Below are positions 8,724 to 17,840 of a stretch of 64,000 nt of DNA, in pieces. The DNA is taken from contig NZ_AZUI01000001.1 in NCBI RefSeq assembly GCF_000526995.1, positions 3,824,001 to 3,888,000 on the forward strand, read 5' to 3'. Source of the stretch: Lacrimispora indolis DSM 755 (GTDB lineage Bacteria > Bacillota > Clostridia > Lachnospirales > Lachnospiraceae). Positions within the stretch are counted from its first letter, which is position 1; every line of letters begins with the position of its first letter. A program made the translations under genes and the position numbers. The notes under the pieces were generated by a model that saw only the letters and a list, made by a program, of their open reading frames with translations, was not told the origin of the DNA and searched no databases.

Positions 8724-8796
8724 ATGTCAATTGTAACAAAAATACTGATATGTAATAATGTTTTTTAGCTAAAACACACGAAAAGAGGAGCGGGTA

Positions 8797-9939
8797 ATGT
8801 TTGATTTCACGGACAAGATTCAATTCACGAAAGCGGTTTATTACAGCATGAGAAAGATTCCTCTGTACAGGCCATTTAAGGATGGAACCGGTGGGCTTGG
8901 AAGGTTTGCGCCGGAGACCGGCTTTCTGGAACTATATGATCAGGAGGGCTGCTGCGCCCACCATCTTTCCATAGACAGAGAGTTTGTAAGGACTATGCTG
9001 CCCAGACTGCTGACCGGAGAAAATAAATCCTACAATGAGTGGAGGCACAGCCTGTACTGGCAGATTCGAAACAGCGGATTTCAAAGCGGTCAGGCAGTGG
9101 ATGTGGGCAGTGTCGACTTAATGATGCTGGACATCCTGGCACAGAGATATGAGAAGCCTTTCCACCGCTTTCTGGGCGCTCAAAAGGACTATGCGGTGTG
9201 CTACAAGGGAGGCGGTTCCCTGCTTTTGACAGATGAGGAGCTGGTAGACGATATGTGCCGCTATGCGTCTGAGGGTTATAAAACAGTGAAATTCAAGGTA
9301 GGCAGTGACAATGGCAAAAATATCAAACGGGATCTGGAACGGATAGCCAAAGTGCGGGAGGCTCTGGGAGAAGAGATCGGGATAGCGGTGGATGCCAATC
9401 AGGCCTTTGATATAAAGACTGCTGCTTTTTTTGCCAGGGAGGCAGAGCCATACAGTCTGGAATGGCTGGAAGAGCCGATTCATGCCCATGATATGAATGG
9501 AATCAGACAGCTTAAGGAGTTGGGCGTCACCCAGCCCATTGCCTTTGGTGAGTCCATGCGGATTTCCTATGCATATGAAACCTATATAGAAAAGGGAGTT
9601 GATCATTTGCAGCCGTCTCTGGGGAGAATGACCAGGATGGACGATTTACTGAGGATAAGGGATATGTGCAGGGAAAATCATAAAACCTTTTCTTCCGGCG
9701 GCAGACTTTACACGAATCTGCTTTTTGGCTGCCTTTACAATGATCAGGAGCGGATCGAATTCCATGAACCGATCAACGCGCCGGTGATGGAGTATACCAT
9801 GTTTCCTCCTGTAAGAGAAGAGAACCGTTTTTACTGGCAGGATGGCATTGTTGGAATTCCCCTCCGGATGAATACGGAAAAGCTGGAAAAGGACGGACTG
9901 CTTTTAACCAGGGAAATCTATTTGCAGGAGAACATGTGA
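8797..9939 (+). CDS. Enolase-superfamily (mandelate racemase/muconate lactonising-like) enzyme
   Basis: Enolase-superfamily enzymes abstract a proton next to a carboxylate; in sugar loci they are usually acid-sugar dehydratases or epimerases. The barrel shows the paired-lysine motif TVKFKVG (about residues 163-169), metal ligands in IAVDANQAF (about 196-204), WLEEP (about 223-227) and AFGES (about 248-252). AAGAGGAG lies upstream of the ATG. It is the first gene of an operon with a sugar ABC transporter and a GH105 hydrolase, so a uronate- or aldonate-type substrate is likely. The stop overlaps an in-frame GTG of the next gene, but that gene's better start is at 9954. The exact substrate cannot be read from the sequence. 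Confidence 0.8.
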   Translation: MFDFTDKIQFTKAVYYSMRKIPLYRPFKDGTGGLGRFAPETGFLELYDQEGCCAHHLSIDREFVRTMLPRLLTGENKSYNEWRHSLYWQIRNSGFQSGQAVDVGSVDLMMLDILAQRYEKPFHRFLGAQKDYAVCYKGGGSLLLTDEELVDDMCRYASEGYKTVKFKVGSDNGKNIKRDLERIAKVREALGEEIGIAVDANQAFDIKTAAFFAREAEPYSLEWLEEPIHAHDMNGIRQLKELGVTQPIAFGESMRISYAYETYIEKGVDHLQPSLGRMTRMDDLLRIRDMCRENHKTFSSGGRLYTNLLFGCLYNDQERIEFHEPINAPVMEYTMFPPVREENRFYWQDGIVGIPLRMNTEKLEKDGLLLTREIYLQENM

Positions 9940-9953
9940 CAGGAGAGGATAAT

Positions 9954-10871
9954 ATGAAAAAAAAGGCGGGAAGAGAGAAATATCTCTATTACAAAAGGCA
10001 GGCAGTTCCTTATATTCTGCTGGCACCGATACTGATCTTTGTATCCCTGTTTCTGCTTTGGCCTATGATTAACGTTTTTCTTATGAGCGTGCAGGAATAT
10101 GAGCTTTTAAAGCCCAGGAACAGGAAATTTATCGGTTTGGATAATTTTATTTCCGTATTTACTGAAGACAAAGTATTTTTAAAAGCAATCAGAAATTCAG
10201 TCACATGGGTGTTTGTCAGTGTGCTGGCTCAGACTGTGCTGGGTTTCTGGCTGGCTTACTTATTAAACCAAAAATTCAAAGGCAGGGGACTGTACCGGGC
10301 GCTGGTGCTGTCGCCATGGGCGGTGGCGGGAGTTATGGTAGCCATTATCTGGTCCCTCATATATGGGGAGACTTTCGGAGTGCTGAATGACCTGCTTTTG
10401 AAACTGGGGATCATACATAAGAATATTTCCTGGTTTTCCGACTCGGGCCGGGCCATGACTGCGGTTATCATTGCAAATGTATGGAGAGGCATACCATTTT
10501 TTACCATCAGCTATTTGTCTGCGCTGTCAGGCATATCAGATGACATTTATGAATCAGCCAGAATTGACGGGGCCAATTCTGTTGTGACTCTGTTCCGGAT
10601 TACCATACCCATGATCCGGGATACGATTGTGATCACCACACTTCTAAGATCCATATGGACTTTTAATGCCGTTGACTTAATCAATACGATGACAGGAGGA
10701 GGGCCTAACAATGCCACCATGACCATGCCTCTTTACATCATGCAGAAATTCAAGCTGGACTATAATTACGGATATGCATCGGCTTTGGCTGCAGTTGCAA
10801 GCCTGATTATGATGATTATAGCATTTTCATATATTCATATAGGGAAACTGGGGAAGGAGGAGATGTACTGA
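9954..10871 (+). CDS. Sugar ABC transporter permease (MalF/UgpA type)
   Basis: This is an inner membrane subunit of a CUT1-type oligosaccharide importer. It has about six membrane segments, starting with PYILLAPILIFVSLFLLWP. The EAA loop that contacts the ATPase reads ESARIDGANSVVTLFRITIP (about residues 203-222). The conserved FNAVDLINTMTGGGP segment follows. I chose ATG 9954, 305 residues, with AGGAGAGG just upstream. It pairs with the permease at 10871 and the binding protein at 11753. No ATPase gene is present in the operon; as is common in Firmicutes, a shared MsmX-like ATPase elsewhere probably drives it. Confidence 0.92.
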   Translation: MKKKAGREKYLYYKRQAVPYILLAPILIFVSLFLLWPMINVFLMSVQEYELLKPRNRKFIGLDNFISVFTEDKVFLKAIRNSVTWVFVSVLAQTVLGFWLAYLLNQKFKGRGLYRALVLSPWAVAGVMVAIIWSLIYGETFGVLNDLLLKLGIIHKNISWFSDSGRAMTAVIIANVWRGIPFFTISYLSALSGISDDIYESARIDGANSVVTLFRITIPMIRDTIVITTLLRSIWTFNAVDLINTMTGGGPNNATMTMPLYIMQKFKLDYNYGYASALAAVASLIMMIIAFSYIHIGKLGKEEMY

Positions 10872-11713
10872 TGGATATTAAAACGAAAAAGCTCTTTAAA
10901 AAGATCCTGTTTCTGGTGCTGCCCTTAAGCTTTTTTATGATAATCACCCTGGCTCCCTTTTACTGGATTTTGATAACCGCATTAAAAACCAGCACAGAGG
11001 TATTTGCCAAGCCCCTGACTTACTGGCCGCGGAACATCACCTACGATAATTTTATTAACCTGTTTCAGAAACTGCATTTTGAGCGTTATTTCTTAAACAG
11101 CTTTATCGTGTCTGTGTCCGTGACCGCTCTGGTCAGCGTCATGGCTTTAATCGGAGGCTATGCCATGTCACGTTATAAGTTTAAGGGAAAAACCTTTGTG
11201 TATATTCTGCTTTTGTGCACGCAGATGTTTCCTGCGGTAGTGCTGATGATTCCCCTGTTTCAGACCATGAATCAGCTGAAGCTGATCAATGATCTGCGGT
11301 CTCTGATTATTGTGTGCTCCTGCACCAATCTTCCTTACTGCATGTTTATGATGATGGGATACTATAATGCCATTCCTAGAACCCTGGAGGAGGCAGCCCA
11401 GGTAGACGGCTGCAATCTCCTTCAGGCTGTATTTAAAATACTTCTCCCTGCCATGAAGCCAAGTATCGTGGCTACCGGGGCCTATGCATTTATCAATTCC
11501 TGGAACGTTTATGTATATGCCACGGCTTTTATCACCAGAAAGGAGAAATATACCATCCCACTGGCGCTGAGTATTTTCCAGGGGGAGGCCAATACCAACT
11601 ACGGCGGAATTGCTGCCGCCTGTGTATTTGCCCTGGTTCCCGCACTGCTCTTGTTTGCGTTTATTCAGAAGAATCTGGCAGGAGGGTCCACCAGCGGGGC
11701 TGTAAAAGGATAG
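10871..11713 (+). CDS. Sugar ABC transporter permease (MalG type)
   Basis: This is the second membrane subunit of the importer. It has a long N-terminal membrane segment, six helices overall and the EAA loop EEAAQVDGCNLLQAVFKILL (about residues 175-194). The C-terminus ends GGSTSGAVKG, the typical MalG-type tail. Its ATG overlaps the stop of the preceding permease by one base, implying translational coupling. The 280-residue length is normal. Confidence 0.92.
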   Translation: MDIKTKKLFKKILFLVLPLSFFMIITLAPFYWILITALKTSTEVFAKPLTYWPRNITYDNFINLFQKLHFERYFLNSFIVSVSVTALVSVMALIGGYAMSRYKFKGKTFVYILLLCTQMFPAVVLMIPLFQTMNQLKLINDLRSLIIVCSCTNLPYCMFMMMGYYNAIPRTLEEAAQVDGCNLLQAVFKILLPAMKPSIVATGAYAFINSWNVYVYATAFITRKEKYTIPLALSIFQGEANTNYGGIAAACVFALVPALLLFAFIQKNLAGGSTSGAVKG

Positions 11714-11752
11714 TTCTATGTTTTTATTAAAATATTTTAGGAGGAAAGAAAT

Positions 11753-13144
11753 ATGAAAAAACGAATTGCATGGATCATGGCGGCGGCGCTCCTTGCCGGG
11801 AGTTTGGGAGGTTGCCGGGGAACTGAAAAAGAGGCGCAGAGTCAGCCGTCACCGGCAGAGAGCAGCGACGGCACCACGGCAGAGGCCCAGGCTACAGAGG
11901 CAAAAAAAAGCGGTGAAAAGCAGAAAATTGAATTCTGGTATCATGCCGCTGATGAGCAGTCTTCCATTATGTTTGAAGGAATCTTCAAGGATTTGAATGC
12001 TGCCCAGGATACCTATGAATTTGTTTACACCGGTTTTGCAAACAAGGATTTCCCTGATGCATTTGCAACGGCTGTTGCCACAGGCACCATGCCGGATGTG
12101 GTGAGCCTTGGATTCTCCAATGTAATGACCTATGCGGCTATGGAGGCCCTGCATCCCATTCAGACAGAGTTTGCCGCATGGGAGGATTCGGGTAAAATCG
12201 TACCTTCTCTGATCACCACCTTAAAAGACCTGGCAGGAGGAGAGAATTTGTACGGTGTTCCCTATGGATATAATCAGGATCTTTCCTGGTACAATGCTGC
12301 CGCTTTTAAGGAGAAGGGGATTGAAGTGCCTCTGACCCAGAAGGATTTTCTGGAAGACTGTGAAAAGTATGCAGACAAGGACAACGGAAATTATTTCTTC
12401 AGTTTAAGGGGAAACAAGCCTTATGATAACCTGCTGGGCTGGCTCTTTACCTATACGGACGGTCTGGGCTATGAGGGCTCTTACTTTGATGAGAGCGGTC
12501 AGTGCATCCTGGGGGATCCTGCATTTGCTGAAGCCATGGATGCCTATGTAGATATTTACAAAAACGGTCTGGTATCAGGAGACAGCGTTAACAACGGTTT
12601 CAATGAGATGGTAGCAGAGTTCGGTGCAGGAACGGCCCTTTATGTAATGCATAATTCCTCCTCCGAGAAGAGCCACAGGGAGAATCTTGGCGAGGGGAAT
12701 TACGGAATAGCCAAAGCCCTGACCAATGACAAAGGAAGGTACTTTACCTCTGCCATGCAGCCTAATATTTTCTCCGTATGCAACAAAGGTGATGACGCAG
12801 ATTACAGCGGTGCCATGGAGCTGATCCAGTATTTGTGCTCCGCCGATAATATGAATGAAATGGACCAGCTTATGTCCAAGGTCCCCACCAATACAGACTG
12901 CTATAAAACAGACTGGTTTAAGGATAACAGTACCATGCAGTTGTGTATGGACATTATTCAGGATAAGAATTTTGTACAGATCCAGAATCCCTACTGGCTG
13001 ACTTCCTATTTTTCTTTTATAAACGGAGAGATGACTACAGATTTCCAGGCAGTTATGCTGGGAGAAATGACATCTCAGGACTGCTTAAATAAATGGGCGG
13101 ACTTCCTGACAAAGGAGCAGGCGGCATATAAAGCACAGCAGTAG
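11753..13144 (+). CDS. Sugar-binding lipoprotein of the ABC importer
   Basis: This is the extracellular solute-binding protein. The signal peptide ends in a lipobox SLGGC, so the cysteine near residue 21 is lipidated and anchors it to the membrane. A Ser/Ala/Glu-rich linker follows, then the binding domain beginning KIEFWYHAADEQSS and including GVPYGYNQDLSWYN. The length of 463 is usual for oligosaccharide-binding family 1 proteins. AGGAGG lies upstream. The ligand is probably an oligosaccharide of pectin origin, judged from the GH105 neighbour. Confidence 0.9.
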   Translation: MKKRIAWIMAAALLAGSLGGCRGTEKEAQSQPSPAESSDGTTAEAQATEAKKSGEKQKIEFWYHAADEQSSIMFEGIFKDLNAAQDTYEFVYTGFANKDFPDAFATAVATGTMPDVVSLGFSNVMTYAAMEALHPIQTEFAAWEDSGKIVPSLITTLKDLAGGENLYGVPYGYNQDLSWYNAAAFKEKGIEVPLTQKDFLEDCEKYADKDNGNYFFSLRGNKPYDNLLGWLFTYTDGLGYEGSYFDESGQCILGDPAFAEAMDAYVDIYKNGLVSGDSVNNGFNEMVAEFGAGTALYVMHNSSSEKSHRENLGEGNYGIAKALTNDKGRYFTSAMQPNIFSVCNKGDDADYSGAMELIQYLCSADNMNEMDQLMSKVPTNTDCYKTDWFKDNSTMQLCMDIIQDKNFVQIQNPYWLTSYFSFINGEMTTDFQAVMLGEMTSQDCLNKWADFLTKEQAAYKAQQ

Positions 13145-13200
13145 AGAGATGCAGCGGCTTGCGGATGGGACAATCTGCACAGAATAAGGAGTATATAAAA

Positions 13201-15204
13201 ATGGACAATATATTATTTCAGGATGATTTCACCTCATTTCCCCTGGGCTCGTTTCCTTATGACCATGCCCATACCGCCATGGGAGAGTATCACTACTATC
13301 CGGTGGAGGGTTATACCGGTCAATGGTATGATCCCATTGTAAATGCCAATTACAGAGGTCCCAGCTGGCTGATCACGGAAATGGACGGAACCAGATACAT
13401 AGAGCAGATGCGCGTAAGAAATCCTCTTACAAAAAATGTAAGTCCCCTTCTGACAGCAGGGGATGTGAGATGGAGAGATTATACCGCCAGTGTGCGTATG
13501 CGTCCTCTCAGCACCAAAGAGGAGGCAGGGCTTGTTTTCCGTTATCAGACCTCTCTGATGAACTATGGGTTCTTTCTTCACGCAGGTGAGGCCCAGCTAT
13601 GGAAAATCCATAAAAAGGAGCGTATGCTGCTGGTCAGCAGGACCTTTGAATTTAATGGAGATGAGTATTATCATCTTGAGGTAGAGTGCAGGGGCAGCCG
13701 TTTTACCTGCAGAATCAACGGGGAGACGGTGCTGACTGCCCAGGATGACAGCTATTCCTGGGGTAAGATCGCCTTGTCCAGCTACATGCCGGCACAGTTT
13801 ACCGATGTGGTTGTAAAAACAGATGACAAATCCTTCCGTGAATGGACAAAGGAGAAGAGGCAGGATGAAAAGAGGGTGGCAGAGAAGAAAAGCCGTTATG
13901 CCCAGCCCAGGCTACATAAGGTGATTGATTTGAAAAATTTCGGTGCAGCAAGACAGCTGCGGTTCGGTCATCTGTGCGGAGGAAATGAATGGTATTTTGT
14001 TATGGCACAGCATCAGAAACGGGTGCATAAGGACCGGTATTCCAATATCAGCTGCCTTACAGCTGTCAGCGTAGAAACCGGACAGATTCTCTGGCAGGTG
14101 GGTGAGCCCTCAGACTGGAAGGAAAACCAGAATGTAACAGCAGATCTTCCCTTCCAGCTCTATGATATTGATCATGACGGCAGTGATGAGGTGATCATGG
14201 CCAGAGATTTTAAACTGATGATCCTTGACGGCAGGACCGGGGAAGTGAAGAAGTGGATTCATACTCCGAAAAACGACATTCCGGAAAGCGAGCTGTATGG
14301 AATTGAATTTCAAAAGCACGCCTTTGACCGTCTGAATGTGGATGCAGTCCGCATCGTTAACGTATCTGGAAACGACAGACCTTCGGACATTCTGATTAAG
14401 GACCGGTATTCCCGCCTCTGGGTATATGACAAAGATTTAAACCTGCTCTGGAAATTCAATTACAAAAATACCGGCCACTTTCCATTTAGTTATGATTTTA
14501 ACAAAGATGGAAAAGACGAAATATTCAGCTGCTATAATATGATCGGAAGCGATGGAAAGCTCATTTGGACCCTTCCCGTAGAAGTCGATCATACGGACGA
14601 GATCATTGTAGGAAAGTTTGACCCGGATGAGGATGAAATGATTGCCATGGTATCCGGCTGGGAAGGCTTTATGCTGGTGGACAAGCAGGGAAATATCAGG
14701 CTTCGTGATCTAAACGGACACGGACAGAGGATCAGTGCGGCCAATTACTGCCCGAAACAAAAAGGGCTGGAGATCTGTACCACCACTTATTGGGAATATC
14801 AGGGAATTATCTATCTGTATGACTGCAAGGGAAGGGAGCTGTGGCATATGGAGCCCGGCTCCAACGGCAATGTAATAGCGCCGGTCAACTGGCAGGGAGA
14901 CGGCACAGAGCTGATTCTCCTAAATGGCAGCACCCGCTTTGGAGGAATGCTGGACGGAGAGGGGGATGTAGTGGTTTCGTTCCCTGACGACGGACATCCG
15001 GAGCTGTGTGCAGAGGTGATCAATTTAACAGGGGATGCGCGGGATGAAATTGTGCTGTGGGATGCCAGCCGGATGTACATCTACACTCAGGACAGTCTTT
15101 CACCTGTTACTGACAGAGAGTACACGCCTGAAAAATATCCCCATTATAACTGTTCCAATTACAGGGGCGAATATTCCTTTGCCAATTGGACATTAAAGAA
15201 TTAA
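13201..15204 (+). CDS. Intracellular two-domain protein: lectin-like N-terminus and FG-GAP-type propeller
   Basis: There is no signal peptide, so it is likely cytoplasmic. The N-terminal ~220 residues (DDFTSFPLGSFPYD...) look like a concanavalin/DUF1080-type beta-sandwich. After a Lys/Glu-rich linker the C-terminal ~440 residues carry repeats such as YDIDHDGSDEVIMA, YDFNKDGKDEIFS and TGDARDEIVLW, the calcium-binding FG-GAP pattern also seen in PL11 rhamnogalacturonan lyases. I chose ATG 13201 (667 residues) because AAGGAG precedes it; an earlier in-frame ATG at 13159 lacks a site. A carbohydrate-active role, lyase or binding, fits the operon, but the catalytic activity is not proven. Confidence 0.65.
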   Translation: MDNILFQDDFTSFPLGSFPYDHAHTAMGEYHYYPVEGYTGQWYDPIVNANYRGPSWLITEMDGTRYIEQMRVRNPLTKNVSPLLTAGDVRWRDYTASVRMRPLSTKEEAGLVFRYQTSLMNYGFFLHAGEAQLWKIHKKERMLLVSRTFEFNGDEYYHLEVECRGSRFTCRINGETVLTAQDDSYSWGKIALSSYMPAQFTDVVVKTDDKSFREWTKEKRQDEKRVAEKKSRYAQPRLHKVIDLKNFGAARQLRFGHLCGGNEWYFVMAQHQKRVHKDRYSNISCLTAVSVETGQILWQVGEPSDWKENQNVTADLPFQLYDIDHDGSDEVIMARDFKLMILDGRTGEVKKWIHTPKNDIPESELYGIEFQKHAFDRLNVDAVRIVNVSGNDRPSDILIKDRYSRLWVYDKDLNLLWKFNYKNTGHFPFSYDFNKDGKDEIFSCYNMIGSDGKLIWTLPVEVDHTDEIIVGKFDPDEDEMIAMVSGWEGFMLVDKQGNIRLRDLNGHGQRISAANYCPKQKGLEICTTTYWEYQGIIYLYDCKGRELWHMEPGSNGNVIAPVNWQGDGTELILLNGSTRFGGMLDGEGDVVVSFPDDGHPELCAEVINLTGDARDEIVLWDASRMYIYTQDSLSPVTDREYTPEKYPHYNCSNYRGEYSFANWTLKN

Positions 15205-15258
15205 ATACGCTGCCGGCGGTGGAAACCGCCGGCTTTATAAGTATAGAAGGAGACAAAC

Positions 15259-16449
15259 ATGCTGCTGGAACGTTACATTATGAATTATATGGGAGAATTT
15301 AACCGGCTGGACAGAAACTTCTGGAATTATGAGGATGGCTGTGTTCTCATCGGAGCCGAGAAATTGTACCATGCTTCAGGCGAAGAATTTTATTATGACT
15401 GTATCAAAAATTATGTGGACCGCTACGTCAGTGAAAACGGGGAGATAAAGGGCTACGAGGAAGAAGAGTACAATCTGGACAGAATACCCGCCGGACTTGT
15501 CCTGTTTCTTCTGTATGAGAAAACCTCCCTGCCAAAATACAGGTCCGCCATGGCAAGACTGCGTAATCAGCTGACCCATCAGCCCAGAACAGAAAGCGGA
15601 AGCTTCTGGCACAAAAAGATCTACCCTTATCAGGTGTGGCTGGACGGCCTGTATATGGCAATGCCCTATTATCTTACCTATGAGAGGCGGTTTGGAAACG
15701 GAGAGGGGTATGAGGACATTCTTCTGCAGTTTGACAATGCCAGAAGGACGCTCTTTGATGAGGAAAAGAAGTTGTATTATCACGCCTTTGATGAAAAAAA
15801 GCAGATGTTCTGGGCAGATAAGCAGACCGGACTGTCAGAAAACTTCTGGTCCAGAGCCATGGGCTGGTACTTGATGGCATTAGCAGACTGTCTGGAACTG
15901 TTTGCCGGAGAAGAAAAATTCAAGAAACGGCTTTCAGCGCTTTTTTCAGAGGCAGTGGAAGGGCTGCTTCCCTATCAGGACAGGGAATCCGGACTGTTTT
16001 ACCAGCTTACGGCGCTGCCCGGTCTGGAGGGAAATTATCTGGAGACTTCCGCCTCTCTCATGTTTGCCTATGCCCTTTTTAAAGGAGTCCGTCTTGGAGT
16101 TTTACCGGAATCCCCCTATCTTATTAAGGGAGAGGAGATATTCCTGGCTGTTGAGACAGAAAAGTTTGCCCTTTCCGGAGGGCGCCTGCAGCTGACCGGA
16201 ATGTGCAAGGGTGCAGGCCTGGGGCCGGAGAACAACCGGGCCAGGGACGGAAGCAGGGCATACTATCTTAAAGAGCCGGTGGTGGCAGATGAACAGAAGG
16301 GAGCGGGCGCTCTGATGATGGCATACAGCGAGTGGCTCCTTCTGAAGAAAAAGGGCCCTGTAAGGCCGGAGACATTTCCCAGGGTGGAGATTTGGAACGG
16401 AAACTATACCCATTTCTTTGAGCAGAAAAGCAGCAGATTACGGATCTGA
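15259..16449 (+). CDS. GH105 unsaturated rhamnogalacturonyl/glucuronyl hydrolase
   Basis: GH105 (YteR-like) enzymes remove the unsaturated uronic acid left by polysaccharide lyases. Diagnostic segments are NFWNYEDGCVLIGA near the start, YPYQVWLDGLYMAMPYY (about residues 121-137, containing the catalytic-type aspartate) and ENFWSRAMGWYLMALAD (about 194-210). There is no signal peptide, consistent with hydrolysis of imported disaccharides. AGGAG lies upstream and a hairpin (GCCGGCGG with CCGCCGGC, 15211-15233) separates it from the previous gene. The C-terminal ~35 residues extend past the barrel. Confidence 0.88.
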   Translation: MLLERYIMNYMGEFNRLDRNFWNYEDGCVLIGAEKLYHASGEEFYYDCIKNYVDRYVSENGEIKGYEEEEYNLDRIPAGLVLFLLYEKTSLPKYRSAMARLRNQLTHQPRTESGSFWHKKIYPYQVWLDGLYMAMPYYLTYERRFGNGEGYEDILLQFDNARRTLFDEEKKLYYHAFDEKKQMFWADKQTGLSENFWSRAMGWYLMALADCLELFAGEEKFKKRLSALFSEAVEGLLPYQDRESGLFYQLTALPGLEGNYLETSASLMFAYALFKGVRLGVLPESPYLIKGEEIFLAVETEKFALSGGRLQLTGMCKGAGLGPENNRARDGSRAYYLKEPVVADEQKGAGALMMAYSEWLLLKKKGPVRPETFPRVEIWNGNYTHFFEQKSSRLRI

Positions 16450-16572
16450 CAGCTGGATTTTGCTGCAGTATCCAATATTCCTTGAATTCCTCTCTGGAAA
16501 TTTTCTGCTGTTTCCTCACGTTTATGTGATAAAAACTGTTAATAATATAACAAAGTATCATTTGCAACCGCT

Positions 16573-16628
16573 GGTTGACAAATTATACAACGCAATTGGT
16601 GGTTGTCAACCTAAAAATATTCTATAAT
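16573..16628 (+). promoter_or_regulatory. Inverted repeat and -10 upstream of the XRE regulator
   Basis: A perfect inverted repeat GGTTGACAA (16573-16581) / TTGTCAACC (16603-16611) lies just upstream of TATAAT at 16623-16628. The second arm contains TTGTCA, but only 14 bases from the -10. The repeat is a likely operator, perhaps for the HTH protein encoded 94 bases downstream. The rest of 16450-16721 shows nothing further. Confidence 0.5.
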
Positions 16629-16721
16629 GCAAGAGTCATACATCACCAGGTGTACATAGCTACTTCTTTCCTGCACTTGAAGAATGAATGGCATAAATAA
16701 ATTTTGAGAGGATGGTACATT

Positions 16722-17717
16722 GTGATATTAGCAGAAAAAATTATTGCATTGCGCAAAAAGGCCGGCTGGTCCCAGGAGGAGCTTGCTTACCAGATGGGCG
16801 TATCACGGCAGTCAGTATCCAAGTGGGAATCCGGATCTTCAATTCCTGATTTAGAACGAATTTTAAAGCTGAGCCAGGTATTTGGTGTCAGCACAGATTA
16901 TTTATTAAAAGAAGAGATAGAGACAGCTCCTGCATCTATTATCATGGAATCCGATTCTGATGAGGTGCAAAAAAGGGTCACCCTTGAAATGGCCAATGAA
17001 TTCATGGAGATCAAAATCCGCTGGGCGAAAAAGGTGGCTTTGGCTGCAGCAGCTTACATTCTGTCTCCTGCTGCACTGATTTTTCTTGGAGGATTATCCG
17101 AATTAAAAGATAAAAGTATCAGTGGAAACGTGGCAGGAGGACTTGGACTGGTCATATTGCTTCTGATTGTTGGAATTGCCACAGTGTTTTTTGTAATGCA
17201 TGGAATGAAAACGGAACCTTATCAATTTTTAGAGAAAGAAGTTTTTCGTCTGGAATATGGTGTGGAAGGGGTCGTACGGAAACGGATGGCAGAGTATGAA
17301 GGAACCTATAGAATATGTACCATGGCAGGTGTTTTCCTATGTATTATCTGCGCCTTGCCATTGATGGCAGCTGTTGCATTAAGCAGTTCGGACTTTGTTT
17401 ATGTTTTGTGTGTAGATTTTATTTTGATCATAGTGGCTTGTGCCGTATTTTTATTCATGGCGGCAGGAGAGAAAAAGGGCTGTTTTCAGATGCTTCTGCA
17501 GGAGGGGGATTATACGGCAGAGAAGAAGCTGGAAAAAAAGCAGTCAGAACACCTTCCTGCCATATATTGGTGTACCATTACTGCGGTATATCTGGGCATC
17601 AGTTTTTATACGGGAAATTGGAGCAGGACGTGGATCATCTGGCCTTGTGCGGGAGTTATGTATGCGGCAGTGCAGGCAATAGCTGCTGCATTAAAAGATA
17701 AGAAAATGCATGATTAA
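16722..17717 (+). CDS. XRE-family regulator with C-terminal membrane domain
   Basis: The N-terminal ~65 residues are a classic Xre helix-turn-helix ([27 protein letters not shown], split here for clarity as [10 protein letters not shown] and SRQSVSKWE). Residues ~108-330 contain at least five hydrophobic segments, so the protein is a membrane-bound transcription factor of a type frequent in clostridia. GTG at 16722 is preferred: GAGAGGA is 9 bases upstream and the HTH begins immediately; a TTG at 16704 overlaps that site. The gene is isolated, facing a bidirectional terminator. The signal sensed is unknown. Confidence 0.8.
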   Translation: MILAEKIIALRKKAGWSQEELAYQMGVSRQSVSKWESGSSIPDLERILKLSQVFGVSTDYLLKEEIETAPASIIMESDSDEVQKRVTLEMANEFMEIKIRWAKKVALAAAAYILSPAALIFLGGLSELKDKSISGNVAGGLGLVILLLIVGIATVFFVMHGMKTEPYQFLEKEVFRLEYGVEGVVRKRMAEYEGTYRICTMAGVFLCIICALPLMAAVALSSSDFVYVLCVDFILIIVACAVFLFMAAGEKKGCFQMLLQEGDYTAEKKLEKKQSEHLPAIYWCTITAVYLGISFYTGNWSRTWIIWPCAGVMYAAVQAIAAALKDKKMHD

Positions 17718-17786
17718 GCAGTTATATACGCTTCAGATAAACCTGTATTTAAAGGCTTTAGAGATTAAAGACCCAAATTAAATAAT

Positions 17787-17830
17787 AAAGATACAGACCC
17801 TTCCATTCTAAGGATAGGGTCTGTATCTTT
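17787..17830. terminator. Bidirectional terminator
   Basis: Perfect 15-bp arms AAAGATACAGACCCT (17787-17801) and its complement (17816-17830), between convergent genes. Confidence 0.85.
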
Positions 17831-17840
17831 ATAAAGAGTT

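Noticed and set aside
8566..8796. Sigma-54 promoter before the enolase-superfamily gene
   Set aside because: The only TTGC-containing candidate (TGCGGG...TTGCAG at about 8612-8627) lacks the invariant GG at -24 and directly follows a terminator.
9936..9953. GTG start for the permease overlapping the enolase-family stop
   Set aside because: It precedes the AGGAGAGG site, which is well placed for ATG 9954.
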